Below, piece by piece: positions 8,758 to 16,486 of a DNA stretch of 64,000 bases (within the stretch, counting starts at the first letter, position 1; every line of letters starts with the position of its first letter). The position numbers were made by a program, and so were the translations under genes. Source of the DNA: Marinobacterium zhoushanense (lineage in GTDB: Bacteria; Pseudomonadota; Gammaproteobacteria; Pseudomonadales; Balneatricaceae). The DNA lies in the NCBI RefSeq assembly GCF_014641945.1, contig NZ_BMIJ01000001.1:606585-670584 (forward strand). Direction: 5' to 3'. The notes beneath the pieces are model-generated. The model saw only the letters and a program-made list of their open reading frames with translations. It had not been told where the DNA came from and did no database searches.

Positions 8758-9090
8758 TCAACTGATTAGGGATCCTACGAACAAGTCTCTCAGCATGAGA
8801 CACTTCGCGCTTTGCTGTGCTTGGGCCCCATGGGTTACCAACTCTCCTTCGGTGGCGACTGTACCACCTAAATCGGTGTCCGGGATCATTGAACCACTAC
8901 ACTGGGCGGCAAGTGAATTAGCATCGACGACCTCAATTAAGCCGAACTTCGGGCCAGTGCGCCGGAAATTGCTCCATGGTAAGGCCGGACGGGCTTGGGC
9001 GTAGAAGTCGAGCAAGAGGTTACGAGGTACATTCGTCGTAAACTCGGCCAGTCCTATCAAGACCCAGGTTCGCTCAAGCTGTTTGAGCAA
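8758..9090 (-). pseudogene. Unrecognised reading frame, probably the 3' remnant of a lost gene
   Basis: A 110-codon frame on the minus strand overlaps the end of the tetR gene by 34 nt and stops immediately before a well-formed terminator. I do not recognise the protein; it contains NLLLDFYAQARPALPW, GLIEVVDANSLAAQ and PDTDLGGTVATEGELV. Because the frame runs without a clear start out of the tetR end and finishes exactly at a terminator, I infer that it is the C-terminal part of a larger gene whose 5' part was deleted when tetR was joined to it. It could instead be a short intact gene, or chance. Confidence 0.35.
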
Positions 9091-9701
9091 TGGTAATCAA
9101 GAATCGCTGATAATCCTGACTTCACTCTCTTCAACAGTTCTTCCTTGCTGTCTCCAGCCCTGGCCCGTATTGCAATGTGTTGAAGAAGGCCTTGGGTCAA
9201 CGTTGCCAAGGCCTGGACGTCAGACTCGGCCCGAATCAGGTTGGCATGCTGGGCGTTCTGGAAATATTCACTCAAGGCTGCGTCCAATTTCTCGATGACA
9301 GCGTGTAGCGCATTCTGGAATTCTGGATGGTTGCCGGTTTCCGCGACCGTGGTGCAGAAAACGAAACAGCCAACGGCGGAGTCTTCGTCAAAGTAGATAT
9401 CCATGATGGCGTGAAAAAAGTTCACCAGCGCCACATCAGGGGATTCTGATACGTCCAGTGCCGCACTGGTGGCAGTGGCCATACGCTGAACGAATCCGGC
9501 AAATGCCTGCTGATACATGTCTGCCTTGCTTCCAAAGGCCTGGTAGAGGCTCGGGCGACTCATCGATGTGGCGGCGGATATGTCATCCAGTGAGGTCGCA
9601 CTGAAGCCGTGTCGCCAGAACAATGAGGTGATGGCCTTGAGTGCAGCAGCCCTGTTGTAGGCTCGAGGACGGCCGCGCGCCCTTTTTGTACTGTCTTGCA
9701 T
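9057..9701 (-). CDS. TetR/AcrR family transcriptional regulator
   Basis: This is a 214-residue one-component regulator with an N-terminal helix-turn-helix (residues 25-55, ITSLFWRHGF...SMSRPSLYQAFGSK) and a C-terminal ligand-binding part. The ATG at 9701 is chosen: upstream codons would add 37 residues with no family character and would run into the divergent promoter. It starts back-to-back with the HD-domain gene, 92 nt apart, so the simplest reading is that it represses itself and that gene. The ligand is unknown. Confidence 0.9.
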   Translation of the reverse strand: MQDSTKRARGRPRAYNRAAALKAITSLFWRHGFSATSLDDISAATSMSRPSLYQAFGSKADMYQQAFAGFVQRMATATSAALDVSESPDVALVNFFHAIMDIYFDEDSAVGCFVFCTTVAETGNHPEFQNALHAVIEKLDAALSEYFQNAQHANLIRAESDVQALATLTQGLLQHIAIRARAGDSKEELLKRVKSGLSAILDYHCSNSLSEPGS

Positions 9702-9793
9702 ATAAATTGATTTTGAATTAACCTTCGAATCAGTACATAAATATAGTTCCAGTGTATAACGCTTGTTCGGAATGCACAAAGCGGAGTATCTCG

Positions 9794-10528
9794 ATGAATC
9801 AGCCATCTGCAATTGCCCTCACCACATCCAAGCCTGATCCGGGCTTGTGTTTTCTGATTCGGCAGTTCGCTGCCGGCGATATACGGGAGCTCGTCCGGAA
9901 GACCTCGGCCCGATTGTCCGGCCGTCGACCACCCTATGTCGCGCCGGCCGATTACCATGTGCCGGATTCCGCAGCCTGCAAAAAAGCCATATCGCTGGTG
10001 CGAGAAGCCAGCCCGGATTTTCTGTTCGGTCACTGCATGCGCACCCATGCCTTTGCCGTTGCTATGGGGCATAAGGTCAGCAAGCCGGTTGACCGTGAAG
10101 TTCTGTTTCTCGGCTGCATCATGCATGACCTCGGTCTGACAGCAGCCCACGATCACGGCGGCACGTTTGAACTGGATGGCGCCAAGGCAGCACATCATGT
10201 CTGCGTGAGTAAGGGGCTGAGTCCTGACAGAGCCGACCTGGTCCACGAAATGGTCGCCTTGCACAACTCTGTTGGCGTGGCTGAATACCGCCAGCCAGAA
10301 GTCGCACTTGTGCATTACGGGGCTGGCGCTGATGTCATCGGCATGTGGGTTCATGACATCGACCCGAAAACACTGCACGAAATTCTTGAGCAGCAGCCGC
10401 GCGATGGGTTCGGCGAGGGGATGGCGCGGCTGATCGAAGATCAGGTCACGCGCAAACCGGACAGCTACATGGCCTCGATGGTTCGTATGGGTTTTTTGAA
10501 GAAACTGCGGTCTGCAAACCTGGGCTGA
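9794..10528 (+). CDS. HD-domain hydrolase, cyanamide hydratase-like
   Basis: This 244-residue metal-dependent HD-domain protein is not of the nucleotide-phosphohydrolase kind. The metal-binding pattern is visible as FGHCMRTHAFAVAM near residue 75 and CIMHDLGLT near residue 108, followed by VHEMVALHNSVG and a C-terminal DSYMASMVRMGFLKKL. The spacing resembles the cyanamide hydratase (DDI2-like) family, which hydrates small nitrile-like compounds, but the substrate here is unknown. The ATG at 9794 is preceded by GCGGAG. It diverges from a tetR gene, which suggests induction by a small molecule, perhaps the substrate. Confidence 0.8.
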   Translation: MNQPSAIALTTSKPDPGLCFLIRQFAAGDIRELVRKTSARLSGRRPPYVAPADYHVPDSAACKKAISLVREASPDFLFGHCMRTHAFAVAMGHKVSKPVDREVLFLGCIMHDLGLTAAHDHGGTFELDGAKAAHHVCVSKGLSPDRADLVHEMVALHNSVGVAEYRQPEVALVHYGAGADVIGMWVHDIDPKTLHEILEQQPRDGFGEGMARLIEDQVTRKPDSYMASMVRMGFLKKLRSANLG

Positions 10529-10760
10529 TGACGATGACACAGATAAAAGCCGTTTCGCCGAGCGTTCTGGCCAGCCCTTTCTGAGTTTGGTGGTTTCCGA
10601 TAACAGCGCTGAGCATCTTTGCTTTGGCTAGGTCCAAAGGCAAAAGATATTTACGACCTGTACTGCGAGTGTTCATTCTCGGTGCTTCATACGTACCATA
10701 CAGACTTGTATGGGATATATATACCAATTATGGAGTTGGCCGAGGCCGGTATGTGATGAT
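10529..10760. other. Intergenic stretch with no supported gene
   Basis: The 230 bases between the HD-domain gene and the first attC-like site contain only short frames without family resemblance. Base composition falls towards AT here, as in the cassette-like region that follows. Confidence 0.5.
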
Positions 10761-10846
10761 CACTAACAAAACGTTGAATATCGTTCGCTTTGCATACCGA
10801 GGCCTAAAAAGCTCTGCTTTTTCGGCCCTTTAACGCGGCGCTAGGC
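10761..10846 (+). repeat. attC-like recombination site 1
   Basis: The site has the layout of an integron cassette attC. The left simple site is CACTAAC, a 5-nt spacer, then GTTGAATATCG. The right is GGCCCTTTAAC, a 5-nt spacer (GCGGC), then GCTAGGC, one base off the GTTRRRY core. Between them is a strong hairpin, AAAAAGC-TCT-GCTTTTT, as the variable terminal structure. The two ends are imperfectly complementary. A small gene starts 34 nt to the right, as in cassettes. Confidence 0.6.
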
Positions 10847-10879
10847 GAGCGCAGCCACCAAAAATCGTGGAGATAAAAC

Positions 10880-11275
10880 ATGAGCAATGAACTTTATTGG
10901 CTTACGTGGACAATCGCACTGACAGCGTTTTTTTGGGTTCCATACATTGGCAATCGTATAAAAGAGCTTGGTCCTCCTCCAATGCATTGGTTTCCACTAC
11001 CTGATCCGCCGCCGAAAGCGAAGTGGGCAGAGAGAGCGATGAGAGCCCATGCAAATGCTGTAGAGAACCTTGTTTTGTTTGCACCTTTGGTACTTCTGGT
11101 ACATATGGCGGGTGCGTATAGCCGCGCAACTGAACTTGCATGCATGGTTTATTTTTTTGCGCGTGTTGGCCACTATGCGATAAGCATCTTCGGTTTTCCC
11201 GTTCCTTTAAGAACATTAGCTTTTTTGACCGGCGTTGGTTGTCAGGTGGTTTTATTGGCTTCGCTGCTGTCTTGA
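10880..11275 (+). CDS. MAPEG family membrane protein in a cassette-like unit
   Basis: This 131-residue protein has four hydrophobic segments and the signature of MAPEG proteins (ERAMRAHANAVENLVLFAPLVL near residue 53). Eukaryotic members are microsomal glutathione transferases; bacterial ones are often of unknown role and are frequent passengers of gene cassettes. The gene lies alone between two attC-like sites, on the strand expected for a cassette, and its stop falls about 12 nt before the next site. Codon use is AT-richer than in the flanking chromosomal genes, in line with foreign origin. Confidence 0.88.
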   Translation: MSNELYWLTWTIALTAFFWVPYIGNRIKELGPPPMHWFPLPDPPPKAKWAERAMRAHANAVENLVLFAPLVLLVHMAGAYSRATELACMVYFFARVGHYAISIFGFPVPLRTLAFLTGVGCQVVLLASLLS

Positions 11276-11287
11276 TCCAGGTTATGC

Positions 11288-11407
11288 GCATAACCAGACG
11301 TTGCAACGGATGCCCTACACTCCGCTCCTTCTTACCCAATTCGCTACGTTCATTATATTAAGCATGATGGGGCTCGGTTCCGGCCACCACTGAACTTAGC
11401 GTCATAT
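11288..11407 (+). repeat. attC-like recombination site 2
   Basis: The left part reads GCATAAC, spacer CAGAC, then GTTGCAACGGATGCC. The right part reads GGCCACCACTGAAC, spacer TTAGC, then GTCATAT. Reversed, the right arm (GGCCACCACTGAAC) pairs with the left (GTTGCAACGGATGCC) with one extra unpaired G, as is usual in attC sites. The outer GTCATAT departs from GTTRRRY at two places, so the site may be decayed. Its length of about 120 nt is within the known range. Confidence 0.55.
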
Positions 11408-11432
11408 GTAAAAAGTGAAGGTCAAGGAAAGT

Positions 11433-11707
11433 GATGAAATGTCCTAATTGTGGAGCTCGGGTTCCCTTATTCTCAAAGGCAGAGATAGTCTGTCCAGAGT
11501 GTAGTGCGAATCGTAATAACAATGGTGCGGATTGTTTTTTTCACTTGGAATACTTGCTTATCTTCCCATCAAGATGTTATTAGGGCATTACGCATCCGTG
11601 ACATTTCGGCATATCTGCTCGCACTTGCAATTGTTTTTATTCTCTACTTTTTGACTTGGCTGTTACTTGTTAACTGCAAGGAAGTTAAAAATGACCAGAG
11701 CATATAA
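11433..11707 (+). pseudogene. Zinc-ribbon plus membrane-segment protein, frameshifted cassette gene
   Basis: From an ATG at 11433, preceded by AAGGAAAG, the frame encodes two zinc-binding cysteine pairs (MKCPNCGARVP and VCPECSANRN) and stops after about 49 residues at 11579. A second frame overlaps from about 11504 and supplies a basic stretch and a long hydrophobic segment (AYLLALAIVFILYFLTWLLL), ending at 11707 right in the next attC-like site. Small proteins with a zinc ribbon followed by a transmembrane helix are common, so I infer one gene broken by a frameshift. It could also be two tiny genes. The zinc ribbon is certain; the joining is inferred. Confidence 0.55.
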
Positions 11708-11728
11708 CAAGTGACTGTGGTGTCCAGT
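11701..11728 (+). repeat. Left end of a third attC-like site, interrupted
   Basis: The sequence CATATAACAAGTGACTG has the TAACAA start typical of attC sites, and the stop codon of the preceding frame overlaps it, as in cassettes. The right half is missing: the IS110 remnant begins within about 20-30 nt. Only the left simple site can be seen, so the call is weak on its own and depends on the two sites upstream. Confidence 0.4.
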
Positions 11729-11736
11729 CATAATAT

Positions 11737-11997
11737 TCAGGCCGTTTTTTCACACCAGCGCTCCTCGTTTTTCAGGAGCGTATTGAGCACGATAATGAGC
11801 TGCGCATGCAGGCGATGATGGCTACTTTGGGTAGCTTCCCCTGGGCCTTCAGGTGCTCGTAGACGCGTTTAAAAACGGGGTTACATTGGATGGACGAGAG
11901 CATCGCCATGAACATCACGGTGCGGATGCGATGGCGGCCTCCACGGATGCGTCGTTTGCCATTGTAGGATCCACTTTCCCGGTTCATAGCAGTGAAA
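11737..11997 (-). mobile_element. IS110/IS1111-family transposase, C-terminal remnant
   Basis: The minus strand encodes the C-terminal half of an IS110-type transposase: [20 protein letters not shown], then [31 protein letters not shown] and, after a one-base shift near 11800, [20 protein letters not shown] ending at 11737. The N-terminal DEDD catalytic part is absent, and the fragment joins directly to an IS3-family fragment at about 11997. IS1111-type members of this family are known to insert into attC sites, which fits its position beside the interrupted site. Confidence 0.8.
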
Positions 11998-12360
11998 TCA
12001 CGCTCCAGGTGATTCCGAATGCCTGCTGGGCGTAAGGAAGGTCTGCGCATGCCCCGTCGTTTCTTCCTCGGCCAACCCTGGAGGCCATTCGCTGACATCA
12101 ACCGGGCAACCCGATTCAGGCTGACAGATTGCCCTTCAGCGACCAGGTCCTCTTGCATCCGTGGTGCGCCAATTACGCCGCCACTATCCGCGTGGATCTC
12201 GCGATGCGAGCTAATAGGCGCTGATTCGCTTTATCCCTGTCTGAAGTAGGGTTCGACGCCCAAGCGTAATAACCACTGGCTGACACCTTCAGGCATCGAC
12301 ACATTAATCGTATTGGGAAGTCATTGCGACAGTGCCGGATTGCCTGATACTTCAGGACGA
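11998..12360 (-). pseudogene. IS3-family transposase OrfB, N-terminal fragment with frameshift
   Basis: Reading the minus strand from about 12350 gives [27 protein letters not shown] and NQRLLARI, then after a one-base loss near 12205 [33 protein letters not shown] and [12 protein letters not shown], where it stops matching the family. These are the helix-turn-helix region and linker of IS3 OrfB. The DDE domain is missing. An apparent single frame at 11772-12158 is a chimera of this fragment with the IS110 remnant. Confidence 0.8.
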
Positions 12361-12639
12361 CTCTTTGGCGAAGAACACTGCCGCTTCGCGCAAAAAATCG
12401 CGCTCCTTTTTAACCCGCGCCAGTTCCCGTTTCAGGCGAGCTAGTTCCTCATCCCTAGGGGAATCTGATCCCTTAAAAGCCTTGTCGGTTGACTCATCAG
12501 CTTCACGCCGCCAGCGAGACAACACGTTAGGGTTCACCCCGATCTCTATGGCTACCTGGCGACAGCTCACACCGGGCTGACGGGTCAAGGCAATCGCCTC
12601 ACGCTTCAACTCGGCGCTGTATTTTCTGCGTTTGGTCAT
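12352..12639 (-). CDS. IS3-family transposase OrfA
   Basis: A 95-residue helix-turn-helix protein, intact by itself: [18 protein letters not shown] and [20 protein letters not shown] form the DNA-binding domain, and [22 protein letters not shown] is the leucine-zipper-like C terminus that pairs OrfA with OrfAB. The ATG at 12639 is preceded by AAGGAG. In active elements a -1 frameshift near the end joins OrfA to OrfB; here OrfB is broken, so no functional transposase is expected. Confidence 0.88.
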   Translation of the reverse strand: MTKRRKYSAELKREAIALTRQPGVSCRQVAIEIGVNPNVLSRWRREADESTDKAFKGSDSPRDEELARLKRELARVKKERDFLREAAVFFAKESS

Positions 12640-12778
12640 GAACACTCCTTTGGCACATTGTGCCTCTTTTCAGAAGTGTCCGCAGTAACGGGGTAGAACC
12701 CCATTGATATTGATAATCCATAGAGCACAGAGTCAGCTCAGGGCCAAAACCAGTCTATGCGGTAGCTCTTTCCACCAC

Positions 12779-12802
12779 GTCAGCTCCGGGTCGCTAGCTG
12801 AC
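12779..12802. repeat. Short inverted repeat near the end of the cyclase gene
   Basis: GTCAGCT and AGCTGAC form a perfect 7-bp repeat with a 10-nt loop, followed on the plus strand by TTTT. It lies just beyond the 3' end of the diguanylate cyclase on the minus strand. It might act as a weak terminator for plus-strand transcription leaving the IS region; the orientation does not suit the cyclase. Confidence 0.35.
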
Positions 12803-12822
12803 TTTTGCGTGATAAACCCACT

Positions 12823-14367
12823 TTAACTCAGCGCCGAACACACCCTATTCCGCCCCTGCTGCTTGGCTCTATATAGGCACTTGTCCGCCAGAGCGGTAAG
12901 CGAAGCCGGAGCATCATCACTTGTGGGTATCTCCACGGCCAAGCCGATGCTGATGGTGACATGTGGCGATGCGCTTGAGTGCTCATGGGGGATATCGAGG
13001 GCGGCGATCGCCAGTCGGATCGATTCGGCCTTGGCGTTAGCGGCATCCAGATCGCATTTTGGCACCAGGCAGACGAACTCCTCGCCACCATACCGTGCGA
13101 CAAGATCACCGCCGCGGCTTAACTCCTGGCTAATGGTGTTGGCGATCAATTTAAGGCTGTCATCGCCCCGCAGATGGCCGTAGTGATCGTTAAAATCCTT
13201 AAAGTGATCGATGTCTATCATCATCAGTGCCAGCGGCGCCTGCTCACGTTCACAGCGCCGCCACTCCTTGTCGATCACGTCATCAAAATGCCTGCGGTTC
13301 GCGATACCGGTTAACCCGTCCATCAGCGCGAGAGAGCGCAGGCTCTCATTGAGTGTTTCAAGCTCGCTGTTTTTCTTGTTTATCGCCGACGTCGCCGCGG
13401 CCGCATTGCGCTCCTTCTCACGTTGAATGCGCTGGAGCCTCATCAATGAGACGACGGATACGAATAACAGCATCGCAAATAGCGTGATGTGCAGGGTCGT
13501 CTCCCAGCGCCACTCTTGGAAAATCTTGTTACTGTCGCGCCCAACGGCAATGACCAGCGGCTTATCCATTTTGAGTTCAGCCGGTTGAATGGTGCGCAGG
13601 GCCATGGTGCGGTGTTCACCAGTCGAATACACCTTGCCGCTTAATACGTTCTCGGTATTGTGACTCTCCACGTGGCGGGTGAAAAAGGAGCCAGGCTGAG
13701 CCAGATTCATTCCGGCCTGACCGGCTCGATCCGGCTCCATGATGAACTGCAGACCATCACCATGGGCGATGGCTGACCACATATCATCCGCATAATTGAC
13801 CGCGTTCATCGAGGCGCGAAACCGGTCCTGATCGAGCGACGCTATCACTAGACCGGTGAACTCGCCTTCGTCGGAGAGCACCGTCATCGACAACAGAATC
13901 ACCCAGTTGCCTGTCACGGCCGTAAATGGAGGGCTGATATGCAGAATACCGGGATTGCGTTCCGCACTGGCCAATTGAAAATATTCTCGATCCTGAACCT
14001 CGTGATTGATCAGTGACGGGAGATTAGAGGCAATTATGAAGCCAGTGGCATCGACAATGGACAGGCTCCTGACGCCGGTAAGCGCACTGGTAAACGCCGA
14101 AAGGCGCTCGTTGGCCAAGCTCATGCCTCGCTGTTGATTCTGCCAGATTGGGAACCGCTCGCGCACTTCGGTCAACACGTGGCGGATAGCGCTGAGCTGC
14201 TGGGAGATGTGAATGTCGATCACGCGTGCCTGGACCGATAGTCGATCCTGTTCGCGCTGCTCAACCTCATATTTCTGATCTACTGTCGACCACAGGATAT
14301 ACACACCCAGCATAACCAGGCTGACAAGCAGGGTTATCCATTCCAATCCAGTTCGATTCTGCGACAT
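12823..14367 (-). CDS. Membrane diguanylate cyclase with CACHE-type sensor
   Basis: This 514-residue enzyme is predicted to make cyclic di-GMP. A membrane helix (residues 10-28) leads into a periplasmic double-CACHE-like sensor (about 40-285), a second helix (about 290-310), a short coiled coil (about 312-345) and a GGDEF domain. The active-site loop reads GGEEF (427-431) and the inhibitory site RGGD (418-421) is present, so product feedback is expected. Such sensors usually bind small molecules such as amino acids or organic acids. It stands alone on the minus strand. The second cyclase of this window has the same layout but is not a close copy. Confidence 0.92.
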   Translation of the reverse strand: MSQNRTGLEWITLLVSLVMLGVYILWSTVDQKYEVEQREQDRLSVQARVIDIHISQQLSAIRHVLTEVRERFPIWQNQQRGMSLANERLSAFTSALTGVRSLSIVDATGFIIASNLPSLINHEVQDREYFQLASAERNPGILHISPPFTAVTGNWVILLSMTVLSDEGEFTGLVIASLDQDRFRASMNAVNYADDMWSAIAHGDGLQFIMEPDRAGQAGMNLAQPGSFFTRHVESHNTENVLSGKVYSTGEHRTMALRTIQPAELKMDKPLVIAVGRDSNKIFQEWRWETTLHITLFAMLLFVSVVSLMRLQRIQREKERNAAAATSAINKKNSELETLNESLRSLALMDGLTGIANRRHFDDVIDKEWRRCEREQAPLALMMIDIDHFKDFNDHYGHLRGDDSLKLIANTISQELSRGGDLVARYGGEEFVCLVPKCDLDAANAKAESIRLAIAALDIPHEHSSASPHVTISIGLAVEIPTSDDAPASLTALADKCLYRAKQQGRNRVCSALS

Positions 14368-14531
14368 CTGGACACCTATGGTCGGGCGGACAGCTCAATA
14401 TCATACAATTCTAATGTATTTTAAGTGTTTCCTGACACAAACACTTATCCGAGAGACCTCCTCACCCTGGTTTTGGTAGATCGGAGCTGGGGTAATCCGC
14501 CTTACGCCTGGGCCGAACTCGTAGTAACTGT

Positions 14532-16340
14532 TCACTCATGCGTATTCTGTTGCAGCTGCCACATGCGGGCATAGCGGCCGTTCTGGGCCAGTAGCTGCTG
14601 GTGCGTCCCCCGCTCCATTATCTCGCCCTGCTCCATCACCAGGATCTGGTCGGCATCGATCACCGTCGACAGGCGGTGGGCGATCACCAGGCTGGTGTGG
14701 TTTTTCGCCAGTTTGTTCAGCGCCGCCAGGATGGCGCGTTCGGTGGCGCTGTCCAGCGCCGAGGTAGCTTCGTCGAACAGCAAGATCGGCGGTTTTTTCA
14801 GGATTACGCGGGCGATGGCGATACGCTGCTTTTCACCGCCGGAGACCTTGAGCCCACGCTCGCCGACCCGTGTCTTATCCCCCTCGGGCAGGGCCCGAAT
14901 AAAGTGGTCCAGGTTGGCCAGGTGGATCGCTTCGTGTACCTCTTCGGCCGCCGCTTCGGGGCGGCCATAGGCCACGTTGCTGAAGATGGTGTCGTTGAAC
15001 AGCACGGTATCCTGGGGCACGACGCCGATCGCCCTGCGCAGGCTGAGCTGGGTGACGTCGCGGATCGGCTGGCCGTCGATCAGGATCTCGCCGCCATCCA
15101 GATCGTAGAAGCGGAACAGCAGCCGCGCCAGGGTGGACTTGCCGGAGCCGCTGGGTCCGACAATGGCGACCTTCTGGCCGGGCTCCACGCGGAAGCTGAG
15201 GTTGCGGATAATCGGGCGCTCGACGTGGTAGGCGAAGCTCACATTGCGAAACTCCACACTACCCTCACTGACCTCCAGCGGTTTGGCATCGGGCGCATCC
15301 TTGACGCTGGGCGTTTTTTTCAGCAGCGCGAACATGTTTTCGATATCGGTCAGCGCCCGGCGCACCTCGCGGTAGACCATGCCGAGGAAGTTCAACGGCA
15401 GGAACAGCTGTAGAATGTAGGCATTGATCATCACCAGCGAGCCCAGGGTCATCTCGCCGTTGACCACATCGCCTGCCGCCAGCCAGAGCAGCGCGACCAT
15501 GCCGGAGGCGATGATCAGCGCCTGGCCGCTGTTCAACAGCATCAGCGTCATCCGGGTCTTGAGCCTGGCCGACTCCCAGCGCGCCAGGTTACGGTCATAC
15601 TGCTCTGACTCATACTCCTCGTTGTTGAAGTATTTGACCGTCTCGTAGTTGAGCAGGCTGTCGATGGCGCGGGTGTTGGTCTCTGAATCGAGCTGGTTCA
15701 TCTCGCGCACGAAGCGGTTGCGCCACTCGGTGGTAACCACGGTGAAGTAGATGTAGATACCGACGCAGATCAGGATGATCAGCGCATACCAGGCGCTGAA
15801 GTTGATCAGCAGGATACCGGCCACCAGTGCCAGCTCGATCAGCGTCGGCACGATATTGAACACCAGCATCCGCATCAGGAAACCGAAGCCGTTGCCGCCC
15901 CGGTCGATATCTCGGGAGATACCACCGGTCTGGCGCGACAGGTGAAACTCCAGTTCCAGCGCATGCAGGTGGCGGAACACGCGCAGCACCATGCGCCGCA
16001 TGGCACGCTCGGTAATGCGGCTGAATACCGCATCACGCGCCTCGGCGAAAAACACCGAACCGAAGCGCAACAGACCGTAGAACGCCAGCATCAACAGAGG
16101 TACAACAAGCACTTGGTGCTGAGACCTGTCCAGGCCATCGACGATGTTTTTCAGTGCCCAGGGCATGGTCACGGTCGCCACCTTCGCCGCCACCAGCAGC
16201 ACAAAGGCGGCGCCCATGCGAGTGCGGAACTCCCATAGGTAGGGCCAGATCGTCTTGAACACCTCCCAGGTGGCGGCCGCGCTCACCGGCTCTCGGCTGG
16301 GGGACACGTGGTGGTGACTGCGGCTTGAACCTCGAACCAT
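14532..16340 (-). CDS. ABC exporter, Atm1/HMT-type (fused permease-ATPase)
   Basis: This is a 602-residue half-transporter with six membrane helices (about residues 40-330) and a C-terminal ATPase. Walker A is GPSGSGKST near residue 390, the signature is VSGGEKQRIAIAR near 493, and Walker B ILLFDEATSALD near 515. The N-terminal block and overall length resemble bacterial Atm1-like exporters, which carry glutathione-bound metals or sulphur species. The substrate is not established here. It is flanked by two diguanylate cyclases on the same strand with gaps of more than 140 nt, so probably has its own promoter. Confidence 0.88.
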   Translation of the reverse strand: MVRGSSRSHHHVSPSREPVSAAATWEVFKTIWPYLWEFRTRMGAAFVLLVAAKVATVTMPWALKNIVDGLDRSQHQVLVVPLLMLAFYGLLRFGSVFFAEARDAVFSRITERAMRRMVLRVFRHLHALELEFHLSRQTGGISRDIDRGGNGFGFLMRMLVFNIVPTLIELALVAGILLINFSAWYALIILICVGIYIYFTVVTTEWRNRFVREMNQLDSETNTRAIDSLLNYETVKYFNNEEYESEQYDRNLARWESARLKTRMTLMLLNSGQALIIASGMVALLWLAAGDVVNGEMTLGSLVMINAYILQLFLPLNFLGMVYREVRRALTDIENMFALLKKTPSVKDAPDAKPLEVSEGSVEFRNVSFAYHVERPIIRNLSFRVEPGQKVAIVGPSGSGKSTLARLLFRFYDLDGGEILIDGQPIRDVTQLSLRRAIGVVPQDTVLFNDTIFSNVAYGRPEAAAEEVHEAIHLANLDHFIRALPEGDKTRVGERGLKVSGGEKQRIAIARVILKKPPILLFDEATSALDSATERAILAALNKLAKNHTSLVIAHRLSTVIDADQILVMEQGEIMERGTHQQLLAQNGRYARMWQLQQNTHE

Positions 16341-16486
16341 GAGCTATACACCGGTCATGAATACGTTAAGCAACCTGTGAACAACACCCTGTCAGGCCGC
16401 ATCGAACAATACTGCATACTGTAGCACCGGTGTGATAAACCCGAGGCGTTCTTACCTTGCTATGCCGACCGGCAGGCCGCCTGATG

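Larger units (their letters stand above)
11998..12700 (-). mobile_element. IS3-family insertion sequence, 3'-truncated
   Basis: The remnant contains orfA and the first third of orfB of an IS3-type element on the minus strand. The outer end is placed near 12700, where CCCGTTACTGCGGACACTTCTG upstream of orfA resembles IS3-group terminal repeats. The integrase catalytic domain (DDE) and the other end are missing because the element is cut at about 11998 by the IS110 fragment. It cannot move by itself. Confidence 0.75.

Noticed and set aside
9072..9088. GCTCAA-GCTGT-TTGAGC hairpin at the end of tetR
   Set aside because: It lies inside the coding sequence and no T-run follows on either strand, so it was not called a terminator.
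10624..10833. Small plus-strand frame that ends inside attC-like site 1
   Set aside because: It could have been another cassette gene, but the protein has no recognisable feature, the start lacks a ribosome site, and it runs through most of the recombination site.
14601..15413. 270-codon plus-strand frame opposite the ABC exporter
   Set aside because: It is antisense to conserved ATPase motifs and has no family character.
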